Part shown: positions 36,172 to 45,152 of the stretch, one piece after another | Layout of the letters: each line of letters starts with the position of its first letter | Numbering within the stretch: position 1 is the first letter of the stretch | Assembly: GCA_944322785.1 (NCBI GenBank) | Contig: CALUPW010000003.1 | Span: 124,001 to 188,000 of the forward strand | Source of the DNA: Candidatus Gastranaerophilales bacterium | GTDB lineage: Bacteria > Cyanobacteriota > Vampirovibrionia > Gastranaerophilales > Gastranaerophilaceae | Direction of reading: 5' to 3' | DNA length: 64,000 nucleotides | Made by a program: the position numbers and the translations under genes | Notes under the pieces: generated by a model | Told to the model about the DNA's origin: nothing | The model's database searches: none | The model's input: the letters and a program-made list of their open reading frames with translations, nothing else

Positions 36172-37845
36172 TTAAACTTCAAAAAGCGAACGAAGGCGCA
36201 TTTCAATATCTTCTTCTTCCAAATCCTGCGTAATTTTATTTAAATCAATTGCCATCTGGTAATAATTTGCCGCATCATTCGTGAACCCCATTACCTGAGA
36301 AGCACGACCCGCATTAAAATATGCAAGTGTATAACTGGGATTAAGCTCAATTGCTTCCTCAAAATATTCAAGTGCTTCTTCCGCATCAAGAAGTCCGTCC
36401 AGATACAAAATTCCGAGGTTGTTATGAGCAAATTCGTTTTCAGGATTTAGTTCAATTGCTTTGTGATAGGAAACAAGAGCTTCTTCAAGATAATCCTTTT
36501 CCCATAATGCAATTCCGCATTTTGAATAACCTCTGTAGTCCTCGGGATTTAATGTTATTGCGTCACAATACGCTTTAATTGCTTTATCAAGATCGTATTC
36601 TGCCATGTGAATATCGCCAAGTGCAAGATATAAATCATAATTATTCGGATCAAGAATAATTCCTGCCTGATAAGTTGCAACAGCAGCCTCGATATTTCCC
36701 TGAACTTCACCGTAGATTGAGCCTAAAGCCTGACAGACTATAGATGTCCATTCTTTATCAGGATTAAGTTCAATAGCTTTTTTGTAATGTTCAATCGCAT
36801 CATCATAAAGTTCAGCTTTTGAATACGCATATGCAAGCGAATTGTTATAAAACGGGTTATCAGGCGATTCATTCACTGCCAGTTTAAATGCACTGACTGA
36901 ATTTATTTTGTCTTCCTTTCTTAAATATAAATGACCTAATTCATAGTATATTTGACCTTTATCCATGTCAAACTGAAGAAGTTTTTCGTAACAATCAATA
37001 GTCTCATCAGTATTGTCAGGGAAATAAGTTTGTAAAACGGTTGCAAGTTTAATCAAAACTTCACGATTTAGCGGATTTGACTCCAAAACTCTTCTGTAGC
37101 ATTCGACAGTCATATCCAGTTCATTGTTTTTAAGCGCTAAATCCCCCATTTTGTCATAAAAAATATCGCTGTGATTTGTATTTGAGGCAGCTTTTTTATA
37201 AAGATTTTCTGCTGCATTGCAAAATTTAATTTTTTCCAAAAATTTTCCGACTGTATTGTAAGTGAATACAGAAAAATCATCCGACATGCTTTTATAAAAC
37301 ATTTTTATGGTCGGTCTGTCCCATGCAAGCATAAGACTTCCTGAAAGAAAATAATACAAAAAGCTCATATAGTCAGCAGCATTTGCATTTTTGGAATTAA
37401 TTTTTTGCAATATTGCCTGTGACAAAATTAATCTCGGACGAGCGGAGTTTAATTTTCCCATTTTGATTGCAGACTTAAACTCGGCTTCTGCAGAATTGAA
37501 ATCTTCCGCAAGTTTCATAAAAAAGCCCGTGTACATGTGAGCGTTCATATTTTTAGGAGCCAGCGAAACTGCTGTTTTGCACTGTTCAATTGCAGTTTCA
37601 ACCCCAATCTGCCCCTGTTCAAACATCAGACTGGCAAGTCTGTAATATGATTCCGGTAATGTCGGATCATATTTGACCGCATCAATATAATGCTCGATAG
37701 CTTCATTTAAATCCCGATTATTCTGGCGAATCAGGTATCTTTCATGTGCCAGTCGGGCTTTTTCCAGTGAAACTTTCGCTTTTTCGGCATTTGTATTATT
37801 TTCGGTCGTTGATATTACAGGTTGGGTTAAAATCTGTTCTGACAT
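36172..37845 (-). CDS. Tetratricopeptide repeat protein
   Basis: A 557-residue soluble TPR protein. After a polar start (about 1-30) the chain is a series of 34-residue TPR units, for example AYAYSKAELYDDAIEHYKKAIELNP and GILYLDGLLDAEEALEYFEEAIELNP (each listed in part). There is no signal peptide or membrane segment. TPRs bind other proteins, so it is probably a scaffold; the partner is unknown. The ATG giving MSEQILTQP is preferred because GGAG lies six bases before it. It is divergent from mnmG, with about 190 bases between. Confidence 0.85.
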   Translation of the reverse strand: MSEQILTQPVISTTENNTNAEKAKVSLEKARLAHERYLIRQNNRDLNEAIEHYIDAVKYDPTLPESYYRLASLMFEQGQIGVETAIEQCKTAVSLAPKNMNAHMYTGFFMKLAEDFNSAEAEFKSAIKMGKLNSARPRLILSQAILQKINSKNANAADYMSFLYYFLSGSLMLAWDRPTIKMFYKSMSDDFSVFTYNTVGKFLEKIKFCNAAENLYKKAASNTNHSDIFYDKMGDLALKNNELDMTVECYRRVLESNPLNREVLIKLATVLQTYFPDNTDETIDCYEKLLQFDMDKGQIYYELGHLYLRKEDKINSVSAFKLAVNESPDNPFYNNSLAYAYSKAELYDDAIEHYKKAIELNPDKEWTSIVCQALGSIYGEVQGNIEAAVATYQAGIILDPNNYDLYLALGDIHMAEYDLDKAIKAYCDAITLNPEDYRGYSKCGIALWEKDYLEEALVSYHKAIELNPENEFAHNNLGILYLDGLLDAEEALEYFEEAIELNPSYTLAYFNAGRASQVMGFTNDAANYYQMAIDLNKITQDLEEEDIEMRLRSLFEV

Positions 37846-38021
37846 TATGAGCTCCATATAAGATGTATAAAAATTTATTTCGACATATTTATATTAAACT
37901 TTATCCAACGATTTAAAAATCGTATAAATGTACCAGATAAAAGAATAATTTATACTAAAGTTGGAGAAAAGCAGATATTTTTGTATTTGATTGTTACAAC
38001 AATAATATTTTTCCTTTGTTG

Positions 38022-38027
38022 TATAAT
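38022..38027 (+). promoter_or_regulatory. -10 box of mnmG, likely leaderless
   Basis: A perfect TATAAT ends six bases before the ATG at 38034, the same spacing as in metF. No ribosome-binding site is seen. Confidence 0.6.
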
Positions 38028-38033
38028 ACTGGT

Positions 38034-39923
38034 ATGGATTACTTAAAAAACACATACGATTGCATAGTTGTGGGCGCAGGACACGCCGGATGCGAAGCAG
38101 CAATTTCTGCGGCACGCCTCGGCGCAAAAGTTTTACTTTGCTCGCTTAATCTTGATAACATTGCGCTTATGCCATGCAATCCTGCAATCGGCGGCCCCGC
38201 AAAATCCACTCTTGTGCGGGAGATTGATGCACTCGGCGGAGTTATGGGAGAAGCTGCCGATGCAACTTATATCCAGATGAAAATGCTTAATTCCTCAAAA
38301 GGCCCTGCTGTTCGTGCTCTGCGGGCACAATCAGACAAAAAACAATATATGAATTATATGAGAAATGTTATTGAAAATACGGATAACATTCACCTCCGTC
38401 AAGCATGTATCACGGATTTGACTGCAGAAAACGGAATTATTACAGGTGCAGTTGATGAATTTGGAATTGAATATAAAGCACGAACAATTATTCTGACAAC
38501 CGGAACTTCTCTTTGCGGACGAATTTTTGTAGGCTTGAAATCCTACAGTGCAGGCAGATTAGGCGAAATGGCTGCAATAGGGCTTTCCGACTCTTTAAGA
38601 AAACTCGGAATAAACATCAAAAAACTTAAAACAGGCACACCACCCCGTGTTGACAAACGTACAATTGATTATTCAAAGATGACAATTCAACCCGGAGATG
38701 AGGAACTCAATTTTTACTCATTTAAACCTGATCGTCCGATAAGGAAACAGTATCCATGCTATTTGACCCGAACAAATGATGAAACTCACAGAATTATCAG
38801 AGAAAATCTGGACAAATCACCTATGTTTCAAGGGCTGATTGAAGGTGTAGGTCCCCGTTATTGCCCTTCAATTGAAGACAAAGTTGTCCGTTTCAGTTCA
38901 AATCCTTCTCACCATATTTTTATAGAACCCGAAGGACTTGGAACTTATGAAGTCTATATACAGGGATTTTCCAGCAGTCTTCCGGCAGATGTTCAGGTAA
39001 AAATGCTTCATACACTTTCCGGTCTTGAAAAAGCCCATGTTATAAAACCGGCATACGCTGTTGAATATGATTATGTTCCGGCTGTCCAAACAATGCATTC
39101 ATTAATGTCAAAAGATATTAAAGGCTTGTTCTTTGCAGGACAGATTAACGGCACCAGCGGGTATGAAGAAGCCGCTGCTCAGGGGTTGATTGCCGGAATC
39201 AATGCCATTAATTATATGAACAATTCAGAGATGCTTGAACTGTCAAGAAGTTCATCCTACATAGGAACTCTTATTGACGATCTTGTCACAAAAGATATTC
39301 AGGATCCCTATAGAATGCTCACCTCACGCTCCGAATACAGACTTTTACTCCGTCAGGACAATGCGGATGCCAGATTAACGCCAATAGGACACAAAATCGG
39401 ACTTGTTGATGATGTTCAGTTTAAAATTTTTACAGAAAAACAAAAAAATATTGAAAATGAAATGACAAGGCTTGCTCAACATAAAATTTCCGCAACAGAT
39501 AAGGTAAATGAAATCTTATCAAAATACGGCGAACATATGGAGCGGGGAATGAGAGCCGCAGAACTTTTGAAACGTCCGAATATTTCATACAAAATTTTAA
39601 AAGAAATTGATGAGGAAACAGCCTCCCTAAATTTGCCGAGAGATGTTTTTGAACAGGTTGAAGTTTTGATTAAATATGACGGATATCTTAAGCGTCAGGA
39701 ATTTCAGGTTGAGCAAGCCGGAAAACTTGATAAATATAAAATTCCTGATGATATAGATTACGACAAAATCGACCATATTTCATCCGAAACAAAAGACAAA
39801 CTAAACAAAATCCGCCCAAAAACCTTAGCTCAGGCCTCCCGCATCGGAGGTGTGAAACCTGCGGATATTTCAGTTCTTATGGTTTTGTTGGAGCGTCATG
39901 CCGTTGCCCGCAAGGTGCTTTAA
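38034..39923 (+). CDS. mnmG: tRNA uridine-5-carboxymethylaminomethyl modification enzyme MnmG (GidA)
   Basis: A 629-residue flavoprotein of normal MnmG length. With MnmE it modifies U34 of several tRNAs. FAD-binding GAGHAGCEAAISAARLG (about 13-29), PCNPAIGGPAKSTLVREID (about 46-64), TGTSLCGRIFVG (about 154-165) and the C-terminal GYLKRQEFQVE helical domain are visible. The ATG at 38034 is preferred over one six codons upstream, because MnmG begins with this residue pattern and the TATAAT box lies in between. The last 47 bases overlap the acyltransferase gene on the opposite strand. Confidence 0.94.
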   Translation: MDYLKNTYDCIVVGAGHAGCEAAISAARLGAKVLLCSLNLDNIALMPCNPAIGGPAKSTLVREIDALGGVMGEAADATYIQMKMLNSSKGPAVRALRAQSDKKQYMNYMRNVIENTDNIHLRQACITDLTAENGIITGAVDEFGIEYKARTIILTTGTSLCGRIFVGLKSYSAGRLGEMAAIGLSDSLRKLGINIKKLKTGTPPRVDKRTIDYSKMTIQPGDEELNFYSFKPDRPIRKQYPCYLTRTNDETHRIIRENLDKSPMFQGLIEGVGPRYCPSIEDKVVRFSSNPSHHIFIEPEGLGTYEVYIQGFSSSLPADVQVKMLHTLSGLEKAHVIKPAYAVEYDYVPAVQTMHSLMSKDIKGLFFAGQINGTSGYEEAAAQGLIAGINAINYMNNSEMLELSRSSSYIGTLIDDLVTKDIQDPYRMLTSRSEYRLLLRQDNADARLTPIGHKIGLVDDVQFKIFTEKQKNIENEMTRLAQHKISATDKVNEILSKYGEHMERGMRAAELLKRPNISYKILKEIDEETASLNLPRDVFEQVEVLIKYDGYLKRQEFQVEQAGKLDKYKIPDDIDYDKIDHISSETKDKLNKIRPKTLAQASRIGGVKPADISVLMVLLERHAVARKVL

Positions 39924-41033
39924 CCGGTTTTAAAGAATTTGTCCAGTTAATAAATTTATTTTTTATATTTTTGCCAGTAAAGTTTAAAAATTCGCCGATA
40001 TAAGTACAAATTACAAGCGAACCGAAAGCATAAAGAAATTTATACTTGTGCATTTTATAATAAGCGTTTAAAACTCCGGCAGGCCAGTCTGCAGTAGATT
40101 TGCCATCAATATATAAAATACATATAGATATTAAAAACATGACAAATACGTGGTTTGCCATGATATGAAGTGTATTTCTGCCGATTTTATCAATTAACGA
40201 ACCTTCTTTAACCAGAGGCGCCAGAAGTTTTGAGATGAATAAAACTAAATAAATTCCGGTGAACGGACATAACAAGGCTGACATATTATGGTGCAATCTC
40301 GCCCACTTTAAATCAACGTCAATTGTGTTATTAAAGATTATAATTGAAAGTATTTGTATTAAAATTACAATCCCTAAAGTTTTTGTATTATATTTAATTT
40401 TATTTTCAAGAGAAATTTTATACAAATATCCGGTATAAATATAGAATAATGAAATTAAAATCTTTATAAATATTTGCTTTACACCATGCACATAGCTGAA
40501 ATCGGAAGGGGATAATAAAATTGCAATTATTGCAAATAATAAAAATAAAACAGAGGTATATACAGTTTTTAGTTTGATTTTATACAATACAGCCATTAAT
40601 ATTGCAAAACAACAAAGAGAAATTGCCAGTTGATACAAAAACCAGTTTGGCGCATTAAAATTAAAAGGAGTTGAATCAACGGGAGCTAAAATCAACAATT
40701 TCAAAGTCGGCAATTTCCCGTATAATTTGTCAAACCAAATGTATATAAGATATATCACACCGCCGTAAAAAAAATGGTATGCATAAAAACGTCCGAGATA
40801 TCTGCAAATTATCTTTTTACACCATTCAAGGAGCTGTTTTACGGGTTGCCCCCCCCCCCCGTAATTATAGCTGTTTTAAAGAAATAACCGGATATAAAGA
40901 AGAATAAAGGTACATGCCAGCTATAATTTATAAACAAATCTCCGAAAATATTCCAACGTGTATGCCCCGCAACTATAGCCAAAATTCCTATTGCCTTTGC
41001 TATATTCATTTCCATGTTAAATGTTTTTGACAT
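39877..41033 (-). CDS. Acyltransferase-3 family membrane protein, interrupted by a poly-G tract (phase-variable candidate)
   Basis: The ATG at 41033 with GGAG six bases upstream starts MSKTFNMEMNIAKAIG. The frame ends just after a 12-G tract (40849-40860) with a stop. With 10 or 13 G it continues through QPVKQLLEWCKK into the long second part, giving 385 residues at 13. The joined protein is an acyltransferase-3 with about 10 membrane helices. The N-terminal GILAIVAGH segment, with the catalytic-type His, and HVPLFFFISGYFF lie before the tract; the tract falls in the first cytoplasmic loop (residues 59-62), a tolerant place. The family O-acylates cell-surface glycans. The 3' end overlaps mnmG by 47 bases. 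Confidence 0.75.
40849..40860 (-). repeat. Poly-G tract of 12 (C12 on +) in the acyltransferase gene
   Basis: Twelve identical bases at the junction of the two frames. On the coding strand CAACCCGTAAAACAGCTCCT follows, matching the module after the two prepilin tracts, although the reading frame needed here is different. A 10-base direct repeat AGCTGTTTTA lies on both sides (40832-40841 and 40869-40878). Confidence 0.9.
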
Positions 41034-41165
41034 TCTGTTCTCCAAGATTGTAAAAAAACTTATTTCTCTATTTGTAAAATCATAAATTAGATACGTTTAC
41101 AATATTACAAGCCATTTTTTATAAGATTAATGGACTTTATAATTATACAATAAAAAGGAGTGGCT

Positions 41166-41498
41166 GTGAACGAGAATAACTTGAAGCTTCAAGTAGGTGC
41201 CAAAATAAAAAAGTACCGCCAATTTTATAAATTAACACAATTTAAACTCGGCGAATTAATTGATATAAATCAGCGTCAGGTTGCACAAATTGAACTTGGA
41301 AAATCATTTCCGTCTCTTACAACGCTTATTAATATGTCAAAAATTTTTAATTGCAGAATCGCTGACTTTTTTGAAGACGAAGAACAAATTAATGAAAATG
41401 AATTAAAATTAATTTTGATTAGTCTTATTGAAAAACTTGATTATAAAAATTGCCGGAAGATTTATTCGATAATAAAAAATGTAATTGATATCTCCTAA
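41166..41498 (+). CDS. XRE-type helix-turn-helix regulator
   Basis: A 110-residue regulator. The XRE HTH covers about residues 8-65 (KLTQFKLGELIDINQRQVAQIELGKSFPSLTTL), followed by a short acidic helical tail. The start is the GTG at 41166, with AAAGGAG five bases upstream; the GTG at 41160 overlaps that site. It is divergent from the acyltransferase gene 130 bases away, so it might regulate it, but this is only an inference from position. Confidence 0.8.
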   Translation: MNENNLKLQVGAKIKKYRQFYKLTQFKLGELIDINQRQVAQIELGKSFPSLTTLINMSKIFNCRIADFFEDEEQINENELKLILISLIEKLDYKNCRKIYSIIKNVIDIS

Positions 41499-41806
41499 TA
41501 ATAACTGTCTTTCATTTTTTTGAATTCAATTTGATTATTCTGCATTATCCGTTCAAAAGCAGAATCCTTTATATCATTTACTTTAACCTTAAATTTACCC
41601 ATTACATTTTTTAATCTGATATCATAAAACGTATTTCGGGCATCATATATCCAAAAATTATTCATCAGTGTGCCGAGTGTAAAAACCTGCTGGCGTGATG
41701 AAATACTGTCTCCGTTTATTTCATATGTACTTGTAAAAGATGGTGTTGCACATCGTTTTGAAAGAGGTTTAGGCTGATAATTGGAGGTAATCTGATTTAT
41801 TTTCAT
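41495..41806 (-). CDS. Protein of unknown function
   Basis: A 103-residue protein, not recognised. It starts MKINQITSNYQPKP and carries TPSFTS (about 22-27), like the N-terminal motif of other proteins in this window. The rest is polar, with no signal peptide. AAAGGAA precedes the ATG at good spacing. Its 3' end overlaps the HTH gene stop by 4 bases on the opposite strand. Confidence 0.6.
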   Translation of the reverse strand: MKINQITSNYQPKPLSKRCATPSFTSTYEINGDSISSRQQVFTLGTLMNNFWIYDARNTFYDIRLKNVMGKFKVKVNDIKDSAFERIMQNNQIEFKKMKDSYY

Positions 41807-41993
41807 TGAATATTTCCTTTAACTACTATACAAAAGCTCTTGAATAAAATAATTGCCTTAATTTGTGATGTCTGTTTATAAAAATTTACAATAAACTAAA
41901 CTGTAAGTAAATATTAACATTTGTCAATAACAACTTACAAAACAATTATTTTTTTAGTATGCTGAATTTGAATACACAAAAGGAGAAAAATTG

Positions 41994-42635
41994 ATGCCAA
42001 AATTCAATTTAATGTCATACATACTTCCTCCGGAAGACAAAATGTTTTTTACATATTTTCAGGATAGTGCGGAAATCTGTCAGAAAACAGCACATTTATA
42101 TGATGATATTATGCATAATTCACTGACTGATGAATATAAGGAAAAAGTTTTAAAATACAAAAAGAAAGGTAAATTATCTTACAAGGCTGTTTTGAAACAG
42201 CTGAATAAAAGTTTTATAACGCCTCTAGAACGTGAAGATATTCAAATTATTGCGGTTCAATTAAACAAAATAAATAAAAAAATAGCAAAAGCCTGTTTAA
42301 ATTTGGAAGTGTATCAGTTAACGGAATACACCGATGAAATGAAAGAACAGGCTTTAACTCTGGTTGCGGCTACTGAAAAACTCGGTAAAATTTTCAAAAA
42401 ATTTAAAAAAGTGTCAGATACGGATGAAATGACAAAATTAAATATTGAAATGAAAGAAATTGAAGCGCAGGGAGATGAAATTCACAGACGTGCAATGCGA
42501 AATTTATTTTCCGGAAAATACGAGGCTCTTGATGTTATTAAGTTAAGAGATATTTATAAAGAAATTGAAAATGCACTTGATGCATGTTTTTACGTTACAG
42601 ATACAATTTTGAATGTTGTATTAAAACAGTCATAG
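41994..42635 (+). CDS. DUF47 (PhoU-like) phosphate transport accessory protein
   Basis: A 213-residue all-helical protein of the DUF47/PhoU-like family, which is usually encoded beside Pit transporters and thought to control them. ILPPEDKMFFTYFQDSAEICQKTA (about 10-33) and ALDACFYVTDTIL near the C-terminus fit the family. The ATG is preceded by AAAGGAG; a TTG just before it is not needed. It is followed by pit after 7 bases, so they form one operon. Confidence 0.85.
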   Translation: MPKFNLMSYILPPEDKMFFTYFQDSAEICQKTAHLYDDIMHNSLTDEYKEKVLKYKKKGKLSYKAVLKQLNKSFITPLEREDIQIIAVQLNKINKKIAKACLNLEVYQLTEYTDEMKEQALTLVAATEKLGKIFKKFKKVSDTDEMTKLNIEMKEIEAQGDEIHRRAMRNLFSGKYEALDVIKLRDIYKEIENALDACFYVTDTILNVVLKQS

Positions 42636-42642
42636 GAAAATT

Positions 42643-43659
42643 ATGTCAATAACAATTTTACTTTTAATAGCTGTAGTATTAATAGCACTCGTATTTGAAT
42701 TCATTAACGGATTCCACGATTGCGCAAATGCGATTGCAACAGTTGTTTCCACAAAAGTTTTATCTCCGAAACAGGCTGTCCTTTTCGGGGCAAGTCTGGA
42801 GTTTATCGGAGCTTTAACCGGCACGCACGTTGCAAAAACAATCGGTGCAGGAATTGTAAACGGTGAAATGATTACACTTACGGTAATATTTTGTGCGTTA
42901 CTTTCTGCTGTTATATGGAATTTATTCACATGGTGGCTGGGGCTTCCGTCAAGTTCATCACATGCATTAATCGGAGGGCTTCTGGGTGCTACCATTGTAA
43001 AAGCCGGCGTTGATGCAATTCATGTAAAAACTCTTATTGATAAAGTGATTATCCCGATGTTTACATCACCAGTTCTGGGATTTTGCGTCGGATTTACAAT
43101 AATGCTTCTTCTTGCATGGCTCATTTTGATTTTGCGTGCGCATCCTGATAGTGTAAATAAAAAATTCAGAAAACTTCAGCTTATTTCATCCGGTTTGATG
43201 GCTTTAAGCCACGGTTCCAATGACGCCCAAAAAACAATGGGGATAATTACTCTTGCTTTGCTTGCAGGAGGTGTTCTCCATAAAGCCCCTGGCGGCGAGT
43301 TTGAAATCCCGATTTACGTAATTATTGCATGTGCAATAACTATGGCTGCCGGCACAATGAACGGAGGGTGGAAAATTATCAAAACAATGGGACACAAAAT
43401 TATTAAACTCAAACCTATTCACGGATTTGCTGCCGAAACTTCCGCTGCCGGATTGATATTAACAGCGTCGCATTTCGGTATCCCGTTAAGTACCACTCAT
43501 GTTATTTCAACAGCAATTATGGGCGTCGGCTCAACACTTCATGCACATGCAGTCAAATGGAAAATCGTCGGAAATATCGTAACGGCATGGGTTTTAACAA
43601 TACCTGCCTGTATGTTAATTTCATCAGGAATTTATTATTTGATTTACAAAATCATATAA
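42643..43659 (+). CDS. pit: Inorganic phosphate transporter, Pit family
   Basis: A 338-residue membrane transporter with two copies of the Pit repeat. The signature motifs are FINGFHDCANAIATVVSTK (about 25-43) and ALSHGSNDAQKTMGII (about 187-202), with SSHALIGGLLG and STTHVISTAIMG as the internal partners. It moves metal-phosphate with protons across the inner membrane. AGGAAA precedes the ATG. The upstream DUF47 gene supports the function. Confidence 0.93.
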   Translation: MSITILLLIAVVLIALVFEFINGFHDCANAIATVVSTKVLSPKQAVLFGASLEFIGALTGTHVAKTIGAGIVNGEMITLTVIFCALLSAVIWNLFTWWLGLPSSSSHALIGGLLGATIVKAGVDAIHVKTLIDKVIIPMFTSPVLGFCVGFTIMLLLAWLILILRAHPDSVNKKFRKLQLISSGLMALSHGSNDAQKTMGIITLALLAGGVLHKAPGGEFEIPIYVIIACAITMAAGTMNGGWKIIKTMGHKIIKLKPIHGFAAETSAAGLILTASHFGIPLSTTHVISTAIMGVGSTLHAHAVKWKIVGNIVTAWVLTIPACMLISSGIYYLIYKII

Positions 43660-43686
43660 AAGATTTCCAAATATATGAAACCCTCT

Positions 43687-45093
43687 TTATTCTTTATTGA
43701 AAAATCTCATGATTTTATCAATAAGTCCTTCGCCCTCATCAGGCGCAATATCAGTATTTTCAAGCTTTGCGAGGTGTTGTTTTACTTTTTCGTAATCATC
43801 GGCTGTTGCCGCAACTGTAAGATATTTTTTGTAGAACTCTACGGCAGAAGGTTTATTTTTTATTTTTTCATAACATTCAGCCAGCCGCTTTATCAATTTG
43901 TAATTACGTTTGTCTGCCTCATACCAAAGTTCCAGATAATCGCACTCAGCTCTGTAATCGCCAAGGCTGTTGCGAAAATCAGCAAGTTTTTCCAGCGCTC
44001 TTGTATTATTTGGTTCTAATTTTGAGAGTTTTTCATAAAATTCCATTGCATGATTTTTGTCGCCGGATTCTTCTAATAACATTGCAAGAGTTGTAACAAG
44101 GTTCACATCATCATCCTTCAGTTGATATGCATTTAAAAATTCATTTATTGCGATATCTTTTTCCCCTCTTACAAGTTGATATCTGCCCCAGTTTAAATGA
44201 GCATTGTAATCATCATTCTGGCTTTCATTGATAAGTGCTCTCATTTGATATGTTAACGGTGAATTTTTTTCTAGCCTGTCAAACTCATCAACTTCTGAAA
44301 GAGCTTTATCAAATTCTTTCTTTATAAAATAATACTGAGCAAGAAGAGTATGATAATTTGGCAAACTTTTTACTTTTTCATCTGCTGCTTCCAGTATTTT
44401 GTAAGCTTCATAGGTATCACCTTCCTCTAAAAGGCATTTTGCTTTTAAAAGATTATTTTTTGTTATTTCTCTTGCTTTTTGAGGATTATTGTTACGCAGA
44501 TAAAGCAGGGCAAGCTGTTCTCTTATTTTATCAGATTCAATATCTTTTGAACACGCTCTTTCAAGAACATTTATTGCACTTGGAAGCGCATTTTCCGCCA
44601 TATAGAGTTTTGCTAAATTTAAAAATGTATCAGACGGGATATCATCATAATCCGTCAATTTTAAATATTCATCAATTGCTTTTGTATTGTTTCCTGTCTG
44701 TGCATAAAGAGATGCAAGTATAAAACGGGTTTTTATTATATCTTGTTCATCCTGCGTATTTGCAAGAGCTTTTTTAAAATCGTTAATGGCATGATCATAT
44801 TTGTGTTCTATTGAATGAAGATTTCCACGGTTGATATAATATTTAAACCTGTCAGTATCCTGATATATGTCCATCAACTGTTCATAAACCATTGTATTTG
44901 TCATATCAAAATCAAGAAGTTTTGTGTAATAATCGGCTGCGTCAGTCTTGTTTCCGAGCATCATTGCAAGATGTGCAAGCCGTTCAATTACATTCATATC
45001 TTTTGGATTTGATGCATAAAGTTTTTTATATTCATCATAAGCTTTATCGTACTGTTCATTTGCCTCATACTGTTCTGCGATTTGTAAACTCAT
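43687..45093 (-). CDS. Tetratricopeptide repeat protein
   Basis: A 468-residue TPR protein, cytoplasmic, without a signal peptide. It begins directly with a TPR (EQYEANEQYDKAYDEYKKLY) and has about 10-12 further units to residue 450, such as LAKLYMAENALPSAINVLE. The C-terminal 20 residues (EGEGLIDKIMRFFNKE) form an amphipathic tail. AAAGGAG precedes the ATG. It lies convergent to pit. Role unknown; it is less similar in layout to the TPR protein at 36172. Confidence 0.85.
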   Translation of the reverse strand: MSLQIAEQYEANEQYDKAYDEYKKLYASNPKDMNVIERLAHLAMMLGNKTDAADYYTKLLDFDMTNTMVYEQLMDIYQDTDRFKYYINRGNLHSIEHKYDHAINDFKKALANTQDEQDIIKTRFILASLYAQTGNNTKAIDEYLKLTDYDDIPSDTFLNLAKLYMAENALPSAINVLERACSKDIESDKIREQLALLYLRNNNPQKAREITKNNLLKAKCLLEEGDTYEAYKILEAADEKVKSLPNYHTLLAQYYFIKKEFDKALSEVDEFDRLEKNSPLTYQMRALINESQNDDYNAHLNWGRYQLVRGEKDIAINEFLNAYQLKDDDVNLVTTLAMLLEESGDKNHAMEFYEKLSKLEPNNTRALEKLADFRNSLGDYRAECDYLELWYEADKRNYKLIKRLAECYEKIKNKPSAVEFYKKYLTVAATADDYEKVKQHLAKLENTDIAPDEGEGLIDKIMRFFNKE

Positions 45094-45152
45094 TTATATA
45101 CTCCTTTTAAACTATTATATCCTGAAATTTTTATATTTTATAACCTTACCGG

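Noticed and set aside
39877-40758. Calling the long second part of the acyltransferase a separate gene
   Set aside because: It lacks a ribosome-binding site and the N-terminal acyltransferase segment, both of which lie in the upstream frame across the tract.
20728-40860. Reading the poly-C runs simply as sequencing error and ignoring them
   Set aside because: Length error is possible, but three runs in 5' coding regions with a shared flank and exact frame rescue need an explanation beyond base-calling. The caveat is kept.
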